A stretch of DNA of 64,000 bases from positions 48,762,513 to 48,826,512 of the forward strand of contig OY776125.1 in the NCBI GenBank assembly GCA_963675135.1, read 5' to 3'. Under the pieces are notes generated by a model. The model searched no databases and was not told where the DNA came from. It saw only the letters and a list, made by a program, of their open reading frames with translations. Of this stretch, positions 44,834 to 56,297 are shown in pieces. Made by a program: the position numbers and the translations under genes. How positions within the stretch are numbered: the first letter of the stretch is position 1; each line of letters begins with the position of its first letter. Source of the DNA: Galeopsis tetrahit. Lineage: Eukaryota > Streptophyta > Magnoliopsida > Lamiales > Lamiaceae.

Positions 44834-47800
44834 TCATTCTTTAGGTCCGATTCTGAATGCCACATACAACCTTGCCTTGATGTCCATCATGTGTTGATGA
44901 TCAGTGATGCCTTCATCCTTAATGATCTTCTCAATGATGTTAGTAATCTCATTGTAATCTGGTTCTCCATTCTCTAATCTTGGAGGATTCCAAACAGGCT
45001 CTTCTGGACACAGAATCTGTATGTCAGTAGCACCAGTAGTTAACAAGATGTCTTCCCAGAACTCTCTTGCTATATTGTTCATGAAATCTTGAAAATCATC
45101 AAACTCTGCTTCTCTGTTCGAATGAAATCTAAATTTCCTTACAATATGATTTGCTATTTGCCACTTTGTCTTAAGATCATTCCAGTAATCAAGATTTTCT
45201 GGAAGAACTATAAAATCAACAAAATTCTCATCTTTGAATTTTCCAGTCTTCTTAGCTTTCATTTTCTTTTTCAAAGCTGCAACTCTATTCTCAAATCTTT
45301 TACTCAAAGATTCAACATCTTTCAGTTTCTTCTTTTTCAGCTCTTCTTCAACTTTCTTCTTTTTCAATAACTCACTTTTCTTTTGAGCTAACAACTTTTT
45401 ACAAGATTCAGAAGCTTCAACCATCTGCTCTTCACTAGGTTGATCACTTGTAACCACATGTTTAAGCTTGCTTCTAGATCCGGTTATCCTACCAGTTTCT
45501 TTAGATTCTTTTTCAGCTTCATCATCACTTAGAATGACTTTCCTCTTTCTTTTTCCTGATGATTCAGCAATGTTCTTCTCAGCACTGGTAACACCAACAA
45601 ATCTTTCAACAACACTTTGATCACCAACATCTTGTTGTTTCCTCAGCTTGATTTTCTGATTTAGATTAAAAATCTCTTGCTTGAGCTCATCTTGACTTTG
45701 CTTTAACTCATCTTGACTTACAACCAACTGAGCTTGTTGTGTCTGAGTCTGCTCCATTACACACATTATATTCTTTCCCCCCTTTTTGGCTTCATCCTGC
45801 CATTTCTGCAAGGGTACGAGATGTTGCTCCAACTTACTATGCAACTCCTGAGATAGCTTTTTCTCTTGCAGCCTATGAAGATCATAAATCTTCGACATAG
45901 TGTGCTCCATGATCTGTTCATAAGCACATTCTGCAGTCAGCTTGGTAAGCCTCTCAGTAACCTCTTGAAACTGTTTCACAGTTGCATCCAACTTAGCTTG
46001 CAGCTCCTCATTGTGCTTTTTCAACAATTCAAAGCTTGAGTTATCATAACCATGCTGAGAAGGATCTGTTCAGACTTTCTCTTGAACAGAAATAGGATCA
46101 GCAGCAGCTTCAGGAATAATTTCAGGAATAAGAACATGATTACTTTGCACTTCATCAGCCATGTCATGCTCTTCTAACACCCCAGTGTTCTCAAACACCT
46201 CAGTAGTATCAACATCAACATCTAGTGCAATTCCTTCTTCCATATCCACATCCATATTGACATCGGTATCAATATTTTCTTCAGCAGTTTCAATATTTTC
46301 CACAAAGTAAGAAAATCCAGAAACTCTTTCCACCATCTTAACAACAGACTCTGGAGTTAATAACTCAGTAAAAGAGTTAACACCAGCTGCTTCCTTCTGT
46401 TCTTGTTCCCAGTTTCTAAAAACTGCAGAACCACCCATGCCTTCCATCACCACCAAAAGTTCATCCAAGTCTACTCTTCTTAGATACACCCATGTGCCAA
46501 TCCTAAGAAGTTGCTCAAAGACAGTAGAACTTTCATCTAAACCATGAAATTCCTTTAAAAATGACATTTCTCAGATTCATTCTAATCTGCTCTTCTTTGT
46601 CACAAATAACATAATCCATTAAACATGCAGGTTTAGGTTCAATGTGTTCTGGTTCAGGGGATGAATGAATATCAATGGGATCAGAAAAAGGTTCAAATTC
46701 AGGTTCAGTAGAGTGAACATGAACAGGATCAGTAGATAAATGAGGAGTGGATTGATTTGGTTGAGGACTCGAATGAGGAGTAGGTTGTGGAGTAGTGTTC
46801 TGGGGAGATGAATAAGGACTGTTCTGATGAATGGGTGAGTAGTGAACTGACTCATCAGAATGATTAAAATGTTGATCAATGGGTTGGGCTGGGATAGGAT
46901 CAGAATTTGAAGGGGTGGAAGAAGTATTCTTAGGCTTTCTCCTAGGTCCAGTAAGACCTCTACCTTTTGTTCTTTTATGAATAACAACAAGGCCTGGAGA
47001 ACTTACCTCTCTGTCAGACTGTTCTGGGGTCGCCTTTCCAGTTATAATCTTTTTAGCCCTGGCAAAGTGAGGATCATGTCTTGCCTTTGAGCTCACTTCT
47101 GGTTGATCATCATCAGATCGGTACATTGATCCACCAGATTCTTGCTCTTTTTGCAGTTTCTGTTGCTGTTGCTCAAATTCCACAGACTCTTTCTTAAAGA
47201 GAAATTTTCCTTGATGAAATCTCTTTGGTGGACTCCAAACAACTTTATTACTCACAATTGTTGGCAAAAGGATGCTTAATTTGTTTCCAAAACCAACCAT
47301 TGCTTTAACAGAAAACTCTTTTGACTCCGCATCAAACAAGATCTTCTCCTTCTCACATACCAACCTTTCAAGGAAAAATCCTTGCCAATCTCCATCCACA
47401 CGGTCAATGATTACTGCTATAAATCTTATTTTCAAATTTGAAAGAGCATCTTGACTGTGATGTTGCCCTAACAGAACTTTTCCGGCAACATCCATCAATA
47501 ATCGCAAAGGGTCAGGAAGCATAGCCTTCTTCAGATTCAGCAACGATTTGGGTGCCTCTCCTGTCCATCTACCAACACACTCCTTTTATTGACCTTCTAT
47601 GTAACTTAGAATATGAACAGGTCCTTCTGGTAGGTCAAACACGTTGGCTAGAAGATCTATAAACACGGTTACCCTATTTCCTGAAAGAAACGTCCTTACA
47701 ATATTTGTGTCGCCATGGAGCTGGAGATAGAATTCCAATGCCTCAGGTTCATAAACCTTCTCGGGATAGGATTCTAGGAATTTTCTTAGGCCGCATTGCT

Positions 47801-47954
47801 CGCACATCGTGATAATAACTTGATTCTCTGAATTCTACCTTCCTATGAAGTAGACTGCATTCTCGATGAACACACCATTTTCTTTAATCCAATATGCAGG
47901 ATCGAAAGTACCTACAACTTCATTAGCATCGTTTAAAATATCGATGATCGCCAT
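44834..47954 (-). pseudogene. SIRE-type accessory/env-like ORF, interrupted
   Basis: The likely start is the ATG at 47954 (MAIIDILNDANEVVG). An N-terminal globular region has YLQLHGDTNIVRTFLSGN and ANVFDLPEGPVH, a layout I recall from retroelement accessory proteins of Lamiales. A Ser/Pro/His-rich low-complexity part (YSPIHQNSPYSSPQ), an acidic region and a long coiled coil (KKHNEELQAKLDATVKQF, KKKKVEEELKKKKLKD) follow. The ORF is broken by TAG (47835-47837), TAA near 47587, a frameshift near 46560 in a T-run and TGA at 46070-46072. No transmembrane segment or enzyme motif is clear. The role is unknown; env-like is only the lineage label. Confidence 0.65.
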
Positions 47955-48599
47955 TTATGAGATAAAGAAATGTAGAAGATTGAGTAGAGATGTTTGATGA
48001 AATTTCAGAGCCAACTGCTATTGATAAATACACTAATTAAAATTAGGTCACAAATAGAGGGGTGTATAAATCTTCTCTATTTATAATCTAATTTTGAACA
48101 AATCTTGACTTAGAAATTTTCTAAGGCAAAATATTGTTCTGATGTATATCTGCACAGTTGTTTCCAAACACACTTTACTTCATTTTCTTGCTTTTATTGA
48201 AATTTACTTATCTGGATTCAGCTGAGTACTGTGATCAGCTGAGTATTATCTTCAGAAGATCAGATCAGTTCTTGAGGTCAGCACATTAATCATCAGATTA
48301 GTACTCCAACTTTTTTGATTATTACTTTCTCGACATTTTGAGCATTTTTTGTCATCAGCACAGTACTTTCAGATCAGTACTGTGACTCAGATCAATTCCC
48401 CCTTCAGTAGAGAACTCCTCTTCTGTGCCTGTTTCACCTTGGTAGAAGTGTTAGTTCATGTAATATGGGTGAAATACAGTACAGATTAGTGAAGAATAAT
48501 TAACATAAGGTTTTTATAAGGTTTGTTCTAAGATGACTAGTGTTCTGAGTCAACATAAAGGATATTTAGGAATCATAGATTCCCCCTTAAATGTATATT

Positions 48600-48865
48600 C
48601 TCAATTCCCTCAGCTTTACCAGCTTCCTCATCGGGATTAGGCACCTTAGTAACCTTTTTACCTGATTGTGATGAGTGTAGTGGTCTTGACATGGTCTTAT
48701 ATTCTCTAGATTCACCCTATGGTGTACTTTACTTGATATCAGCACAATACCTGAAATGTTAGCACAGTACTATATACATGCAGGATCCATATCTATCAAT
48801 CCTAAACTTATGCAAAACTCTCTAAATCTATTTTCAGCCAAATGTTTTGTGAAAATGTCAGCTCT
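48600..48865 (-). other. Spacer between RNase H and accessory ORF
   Basis: 47955-48600 and this stretch hold noncoding spacer of the element; the last codons of pol (IFTKHLAENRFREL, then SLGLIDMDP) are readable at about 48790-48860 after an in-frame stop. Confidence 0.5.
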
Positions 48866-50852
48866 CTAAATATCAGTATGGATCTTTTCCATCCTAATGT
48901 TTTTCTTTTCAACATGATCCCTAATAAAATGATGCCTAACATCTACATGCTTGCATCTAGTATGTAAAACGAGATTTTGAGTGATGGCAATGGCACTATT
49001 GCTGTCACAGAATATAGGTACATTAGATTCCACAATATTGTAGTCTCTAAGTTGTTGCATTAGCCAAAGAAGCTGACTACAACAACTTCCTGCGGCCATA
49101 TATTCTGCTTCAGTGGTAGATGTTGCCACACTTGTTTGTTTCTTAGAAAACCATGATATGAGCTTAGAAACTAAGAATTGGCATGAACCAAAAGTTGATT
49201 TTCTATCTATCATGCAACCACCAAAGTCAGAATCTGAATAACCACTTAGGGATAAATCATCATCTGCAGAATACCATAAACCTCGATTAATGGTACCCTT
49301 TAGATATTTCAATATCCTTTTAGCAGTTTCCACATGACTTTCTTTGGGATTGGCCTGAAATCTAGCACATACACCTACTGCAAATGCAATATATGGCCTA
49401 CTAGCAGTTAAATAGAGTATTTCACATGACTTTCTTTGAGACTACTAGCAGTTAAATATGGACTACTAGCAGTTAAATATGGCCTACTAGCAGTTTCCAC
49501 ATGACTTTCTTTGAGATATTTCGATAATAGGATTGATCAGCACACTTACCTCTATCATCTGGATCCATTCTGTATGTAGGTAGCATTGGTACACCAACTG
49601 TTTTACAGGTCTTGATACCAAATTTATCTAAAAGATTTCTTGTATATTTTGCTTGATTGATAAAGATACCATCAGATGATTGTTTTACTTAAAGACCAAG
49701 AAAGTAAGTCATTTAACCCATCATTGACATCTCAAACTTACTTTGCATGAGTTTTGAAAAGTTTTCACTCATGCTTTTGCTGGGTGAACCAAAAATGATA
49801 TCATCCACATAAATTTGGATAAGTAAAATGTCTTTCCCTTCTTGTCTTCTGAACAAAGTACGGTCTACTTTACCCTTAGTAAAACCATTTTCAAGTAAGA
49901 ACAGTGAAAAAGTGTCATACCAGGCTCTTGGGGCTTGCTTCAGACCATATAGTGCTTTCTTTAACCTGTATACTTGGTTTCCCTTCACCTCAAATCCAGG
50001 AGGTTGTTCTACATAAACTTCTTCAGCAAGTATACCATTTAAAAATGCACTTTTAACATCCATTTGATACACAGTGAATTTCATATAGGCAACATAAGCA
50101 AGGAACAATCTTATAGCTTCTAGTCTAGCTACAGGAGCAAAAGTTTCATCATAATCAATACCCTCAGCTTGAGAGTAGCCCTGAGTAACTAATATAGCCT
50201 TATTTCTAACAACAAGAACTTTTTCATCTTTCTTGTTCTTGAAAATCCAGTTAGTGCCTACAACATTGTGATCAGCAGGTCTATCTACAAGTCCCCAAAC
50301 ATCATTTCTAGTAAACTGATTTAATTCATCTTGCATAGCAATAATCCAATTACTATCAGCTAAAGCCTCTTTTACAGTCTTGGGCTCAATAGAAGAAAGA
50401 AAACAACACCAACAAAATAAAGAGTTACTAGGTTCTGGCTTAGAATCAAACAGTTGTCTCCTGGTCTTAACACCTTTACCACACTCACCAATAATAAGAT
50501 CAATAGAGTGAGCTGATTCCCATGCCTTTCTAGTCTTAACAGGAACACTTTCATCATCGAAATCATGTATATCAGTATCATCAATATCAACAATTTTATT
50601 CCCAGGAGAACATTCAACCAGTTTAGGCATGTCAATAGGTCTAGAAGACTTACCTTTGTCTTTTACCTTTTCTACATCATCATCTTTCTTTAGGATGTTT
50701 AGGAATGGATTGTAAGCTTGTACAGATTCATAAACTTCAGTCTCATCATCATCATCATTGGTTTGAATTTTCAGATCATCAACTTTCTTACTAAGCTGAT
50801 GGTCAGCAGAGTCCTGTACAACTTTCGAACTTGTGACATTATGGTAAGGCAA
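48780..50852 (-). pseudogene. Ty1/copia pol: RT and RNase H, broken
   Basis: 50852-49713 encodes an acidic linker, then RT: WIIAMQDELNQFTRNDVW, GTNWIFKNKKDE, QMDVKSAFLNG (catalytic Asp), KALYGLKQAPRAWYD and IYVDDIIFGSPS (catalytic Asp pair). RT catalytic motifs are all present. The frame stops at 49713. RNase H follows at 49333-48866 (SDSDFGGCMIDRKST, STTEAEYMAA, CDSNSAIAI, KHVDVRHHFIRD). The segment between is scrambled by local duplications. A TAG after MEKIHTDI ends RNase H early; the expected RADIFTKHLAE continues beyond it. Integrase and gag are absent. Confidence 0.9.
49325..49520. repeat. Local scrambled duplications inside copia pol
   Basis: CTACTAGCAGTTAAATA occurs about three times and TTTCCACATGACTTTCTTTG twice within 200 bp, disrupting the RT-RNase H linker. 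Confidence 0.8.
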
Positions 50853-51235
50853 TTCAAAACGATTTTTATTAAATTATGCGATTATCCTGTGACATTATGG
50901 TAAGGCAATTCAAGACGAATTTTATTAAATTATGCGTTTATCCTATATAGCTGGACTCAAGCACACCGTGTACTTGAGTACACAACAGCCCTACCCCTAG
51001 ATAAGTGCTTAGTATACTTGACTTGAATGACAAATACAAACGGAACATACCCCTGGATAAGTGCGTAGTATACAAACGGAACATACCCTTTATATCTTTG
51101 TTCCTATACAGGGTGTATCTTTGTTCCTAAGGAATGAAAAATACAAACGGATCATACCCTTTATATCTTTGTTCCTATACCCTTTATATCTTTGTTCCTA
51201 AGGGGGTGTATCTTTGTTCCTAAGGGAGTGTGATC
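50832..51235. repeat. Tandem duplication and mixed short repeats at the copia truncation
   Basis: A 56-bp unit starting TGTGACATTATGGTAAGGCA is at 50832 and 50888. From 51010 to 51235 the words ACAAACGGAACATACCC, CTTTATATCTTTGTTCCTA and GGTGTATCTTTGTTCCTAAG alternate. Confidence 0.85.
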
Positions 51236-51453
51236 AAACCAATCACATTTGAACAACACTACAGTCTTTGTTCGGTCGGATATCCCGGATATTTTACTTC
51301 AACGACTTCTTACAACACTCTAAAGTAATCACTTACATCTGCATTGTAGTTTAATTTGCACTTTTAATGCAAACAACACTGTAGTCGATCTTCTTGATGC
51401 AAACTCGAATGTATGAAATTTGTACCCAACGAGTCCTGAATTGAGTCAATATT

Positions 51454-51609
51454 ATCTTGAGATTTACTCAATGTTACATTGATTTAATCTTGAGATTTAC
51501 TCAATGTGACATTGATTTAATGTGTTTGCCTACTTGAATTTAGTTATGTGTACGTGTATGTGTGTTCTAGATGCATGCGAATTTAGTTATGTGTACGTGT
51601 ATGTGTGTA
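51454..51609. repeat. Two short tandem/direct duplications
   Basis: A 33-bp unit (ATCTTGAGATTTACTCAATG...) is duplicated at 51454 and 51487. A 30-bp unit (GAATTTAGTTATGTGTACGT...) is at 51536 and 51579. Confidence 0.85.
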
Positions 51610-52885
51610 TGAGTATGATAAAACTCATTTTTATACAATAATTTACTAAATTAAATGATAATTGTAATTTATAGTAGGCGAATTGATAAGTAAATTGATA
51701 TATTATAATAAAGGCTTGAGATGCACAATTTACCGTCAATCTTGATGGTAGAGACAATATTATTGTTGCCGTGACTCACTTTCGATTGAGAGACGTTCTT
51801 GAGTTACCGAGATTGAAAGAAATTCATGAATTATTGTCATTAGTCCATATATTATATATATTGTCATATACAATATATTTCCATATAAAAGATATGGAAT
51901 ATATAACATAATATTATTATAATATCTATATTTATTATATAAACTTTGACATATTATTAGATAGGGATTAGGTACGACCATATTTTCAAGAATGGAAAAA
52001 AATTGACATGGGATTCTTTAAAATATATTTTTCACAAGTAAAATTAAATAAAATTAATTTCTATAAATTAGATTTAAATTTGTATCTCTAAATTTTCAAT
52101 TTTTATTTCAAGTTCATTTTGACACAAAATGATTTTTAATTTTTATCTCAATTGATCTTATCCCTTTTGCTATGCTATGGAGACTATTTTACAACTTCAT
52201 GTATTTATACTTTTTCTTTTTCTAAGTGGATGATATAATTATTTTTTAATCTAAAGCTTTTAAAAAAAATACTATACAAGTGTCTTTATAAGTCTTAATA
52301 GTAGTTTTATATATATTTAGAAACTTTTAAAAATTATTGAAGGACTCTTTTTTAATCTAACATTCATACAAAATTGATATACTTACGTTGATTAGAGAAT
52401 CAATTTTTGGAATATTTTCATTAGTTTATAATTTTTCTAAATTGATGATATAATTATTTTTTAATCTAAAACTTTTTAAAAATATTATACAAATTAAAAA
52501 AATATTATTAAATGACACCTCTTTTTTTTAATTTACAAAATTGATATATGTACGTTGATTAGAGAATCAATTCTTGGAATATTTTCATTAGAGAATCAAT
52601 TGATATATATATATATATATTGTCATATGGAATTGAAGATATAATATAATATTATTATTATAATATCAATATCTATCCTAAAATATATCTACATAGTATT
52701 ATTCTAACATTTATATTTATTCGATACATAGAAGATATATTAATTGATTTTTTTTACTATTTATTAATTAAATAAAAGAGTAAATAAATTAATATAACTC
52801 AATTCACCCGTCCATATCATTTGACTAATTAGATACAGATTAGAGATGGTTAGATTCCGTATTGCAAATTTCGTGTACCACCTTG
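51610..52885. other. AT-rich noncoding DNA
   Basis: No gene recognised. ACGTTGATTAGAGAATCAAT with TGGAATATTTTCATTAG occurs twice (about 52387 and 52553), a direct repeat of roughly 165-bp period. Confidence 0.6.
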
Positions 52886-54701
52886 TGATTCGGGTGGAAT
52901 TTACACACTTTAGATGCATATGTGAAGCTCATTTTGATGTTGATTTCATTGATTTATGTATTGATTATGATAATTTGAGCTAAAATGAGGGAAAGGTTGT
53001 GTTTTGTCGATTTTGTAGGAAATAAGATGAAATTTGGAGCAAAACACCAACCATACTTCACTGGATCAAGAAGAGAAGCAGACCATTGGGTTCGTCTCGA
53101 AAAATGGGGTGGAATGGCCAAAATAATCAAGTCGATTGGAGGTCGAAAGCAAAATTTATGCACGAAACAAGTTCAGAGTGCAGGTCGACTGAGCTACCCA
53201 ACTCGGCCGAGCTCGAGAGTTGGCCAAAACTTGAAAAGAGCAGCAGCTCGGCCGAGTTCGACAACAAATTTTGAGAGCCTCCTCGGCCGAGTGCCCAAAA
53301 TCGGCTGAGGAAAATTGAGGATCAGAATCTGGAATGCCCAGCAACTCAGCCGAGCTACCCAACTCAGCCAAGCCACAATCGAAAGTTTGTCACTGGAATG
53401 CCCACCAACTCGACCGAGCTACCTAACTCGGTCGAGCCACGACCGAAGGGCAGAATCTGGAAGGCCCAGCAACTCGGCCGAGCTACCCAACTCGACCGAG
53501 CCACAATGAGAAGTTTGGCACTGGAACGTCGAGCAACTCGGCCGAGCCATGAAGAAAGCCCCCCCCAAATCGAACATCCCAACTTGGCCGAGTGGTCCCA
53601 CTCGGCCGAGTCACCCCTATTCTCGGTGGTTTTTGCATATTTTGTCCAATTTCCAAGGACTTAAGTGCAATTTTCATCCCCAAGCCCTACCCCAACACTT
53701 TATAAGCTCTCATTCTTAAAACCAAAGGTACTTTCCCCCAATTCTTAAAATTCCACACATACAAACACACACTTGGAGTTGATTTGGCCATAACTTCTTC
53801 AATTCTTCATCAATTCATGCAAGGAAGGCATCAATAGCTTGAGAATTTCATTCCCCACCATACTTTAGACTAAGATTTCTATTTCTCTCTCTTTTTATTT
53901 AGTTATTTCATTTGTTATTGTTAATTTGATTATGTTGTTGATTGGCTAGAACACTTTTGGTTCTAGAGCCTTATAAATACTTTTCATGAAGTTTATTAAT
54001 TAATGTTTTGCTTATTTGGTGTTTGTGTGGCTTAATTCTATTCGGATGCTTGATTTTCATTGCAAAACATGTCATTAGTGTACAATGGTGATATGTTAAT
54101 CTTAGTTAATTGAATTAGGTTGAGAAATCTATTTTGATTGATTCATTGCAAGCATTTGACCTAATTTTATTGTGAGATTGAAAGATGATCAATGATTAGG
54201 AAGATGTGTGATGATCCTAGGAGATTGATTGGGTTCTATTGTGCAATTTAGGTAGAGATACTAAGTTGTGTGATATTTCCTTTGTATTATTTGGATTGAA
54301 GAAACTTTTAATTCATTATTATGTGATCAATCTTATAGACAAAGCATGAACACCACTTAAGTAGATAGTTAATCATAGATGGATTCATTAGTATTGCATG
54401 TGCTTTGGAACCTACTTTCTCATCTTTGAGTTCACCCATATTTTCTTTCGTTTTGTGATTTGCATGAGCATTCATTGATCGATCTTATATTACCCTTTTA
54501 TTGTTTATTTGTGACATTTGGTAGGAAATTTTAGAGTAATTCACCATTCCACTTTAATCAATCACGTCTATTTAGAATTCCATCGGCAAACTTCACTTTT
54601 ACACTACACCTCCTCGTGGGATCGACCTCGTACTTATCACACTACGATAGACGCCGTATACTTGCGGTCGTGTATTTTAGTGTTGCATAATACGTGAATC
54701 A
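52886..54701 (+). repeat. 5' LTR of the Athila-type element
   Basis: It starts TGATTCGGGTGG and ends ACGTGAATCA, giving TGATTC/GAATCA inverted termini, 1816 bp. It ends six bases before the PBS. The right part has CGTGGGATCGACCTCGTACT-type sequence common near the ends of plant gypsy LTRs. The start is less certain than the end. Confidence 0.65.
53195..53625. repeat. CTCGGCCGAG palindrome array within the LTR
   Basis: About a dozen copies of CTCGGCCGAG and variants (CTCGACCGAG, CTCAGCCGAG) occur in phrases such as CAACTCGGCCGAGCTACCCA. Units are irregularly spaced, about 20-90 bp. Much richer in G+C than the surrounding DNA. Confidence 0.9.
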
Positions 54702-54707
54702 AGTTTA

Positions 54708-54726
54708 TGGCGCCATTGCCGGGGAG
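54708..54726 (+). other. Primer-binding site
   Basis: TGGCGCCATTGCCGGGGAG sits six bases after the LTR end, as expected for a tRNA-primed plant gypsy element (usual form TGGCGCCGTTGCCGGGGA). Confidence 0.8.
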
Positions 54727-54879
54727 GTTTTGTAGTCCTAGGGTGTAGTTTGATAGAATTTTAGTTTAGCCATTTTAGTTGCTTTCCTTATTTGCAAAAA
54801 TCCAAAAATATCTTTGTGTGTTATTTTGATTTCACTTACAATTCTCACCTTCTCTTTAACTCTTGTTTAGACATGGCCT

Positions 54880-56297
54880 ATGATCACCCGAGTTAGGAGA
54901 GATCGACAAGTGTTGCTACCTCTAGACCCGGAAATCGAAGCTCGTTGTCGAAGGCAAAACGCCGAAAGAAGAAGAATTAATTTGGAAGCCATGAATAGAA
55001 GAGAGAATCCAATTGTGGAAGAAGTTGAGGAAGAAGTTGAGAATCAAGGGCCAAATGTAGAGGAAAGAGATAGAGTACCAAGGGTGAATGAGGAACATGG
55101 ACTTCAAAGAGTTTTGAGGGATCACTTTCGCCCTATCCCAAGGCCGTACGGAGGAGCGGGTAGGGAAATCGTAGACGCTCATAACTTTGAGCTCAAACCG
55201 GCATTGATCATGATGGTCCAAAACAACCAATTCGGAGGGTTGTCAAAAGAGGATCCTAACCTCCATTTATCTCAATTCTTAGAGATAAGTGGGACGGTGA
55301 AGATAAACCGAGTCCCTCAAGACTACATTCATCTTCAATTGTTCCCCTTCTCGCTCCGTGATCGTGTAAAACAATGGTACATGTCTCTTGATTTAAGAAC
55401 GATAGAGAATTGGAATGATTTGGTGGATGCTTTCCTAATGAAGTATTTTCCCCCAAGCAAAACCATTCAAATACGGGGAGAAATATCTTCATTTCGACAA
55501 GATGAGGATGAATCATTGGCCGAGGCATGGGAGCGCTTTAAGGATCTCATAAGACGGGTTTTCAAGGGATCAAATTATTTGTTATTTCTATAACGGGATG
55601 GATCATCGTACAAGAGGGATGGTAGACGCTTCGGCCGGTGGAGGGTCTTTGTTGGGAAAGACGACAAAAGAGGGTTATGTGATCTTAGAGGAGATGGCGA
55701 AAAACGGGAACCAATGGCCATCCGAGAGAAGGCAAACCCGAAAAGTTGCTTCCACTCGAGAATCAGAGGATTTTGCTACTCTATCCAACAAAATGGATAA
55801 ATTGACTTCTTTGATGACGGCCAAGTCATTAGTGGGACCGAGTGATGATCAATATGAAGAGGCCCACTACATGAACAATCAACGGGACCGAAATTTTCGA
55901 GAAAGAGGTTGGAATGAGAGGCAAAACCGTGAAAACCCTCCTAATCCGAATCAATACCATCCCGGTTTGAGGCAACACGAGAACTTATCCTATGCAAACC
56001 CAAGGAACGCCATCCAACCACCTCCGAATTTCAATGTAAGAGATGGAATGATTATGGAACCGTCATCAAAGCCGTCGTTGGAAGACATGTTCGGTGCTTT
56101 CATGGGTGAAACGAAAAGCTACATGGTAAAGACATGGCAAAGGCTTGATGAACAAGGAGATATGATCAAGGATGTGACTACCCATATGAAAGCAAGGGAG
56201 AAACAAATGGGCCAGCTCTCCAATATTGTTGGAAGTCAAAATACTCCGGGGCAATTTCCTTCAAACACGGAGCTAAATCCCAAAGAACAATGGAAGG
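54880..56297 (+). pseudogene. Athila-type gag, one frameshift
   Basis: The first block (54880-55593) contains the capsid region: FGGLSKEDPNLHLSQFLEI, FPFSLRDRVKQWYMSL, SLAEAWERFKDLIRR. The second block, from 55598 in another frame, continues with FYNGMDHRTRGMVDASAGG and LLEEMA-type helices. It has a basic, Asn-rich segment (QNRENPPNPNQYHP) and MKAREKQMGQLSNIVGS, and runs to NPKEQWK, where a copia LTR begins at 56298. Gag would form the particle that packages element RNA. A frameshift and loss of a few codons near 55570-55595 disable it. Confidence 0.85.

Larger units (their letters stand above)
43286..50942 (-). mobile_element. SIRE-like Ty1/copia element, truncated, minus strand
   Basis: Read on the minus strand the order is linker and RT (50852-49713), RNase H (49333-48780), accessory/env-like ORF (47954-44834), polypurine tract AAAAAGGGGGAAAT (44611-44625) and 3' LTR (44610-43286). 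A long extra ORF after pol is characteristic of the SIRE/Maximus lineage. gag, protease, integrase and the 5' LTR are missing; homology stops near a 56-bp tandem duplication at 50832-50942. Confidence 0.8.

Noticed and set aside
51760..51981. 73-codon minus-strand ORF
   Set aside because: AT-rich composition and no motif; probably chance.
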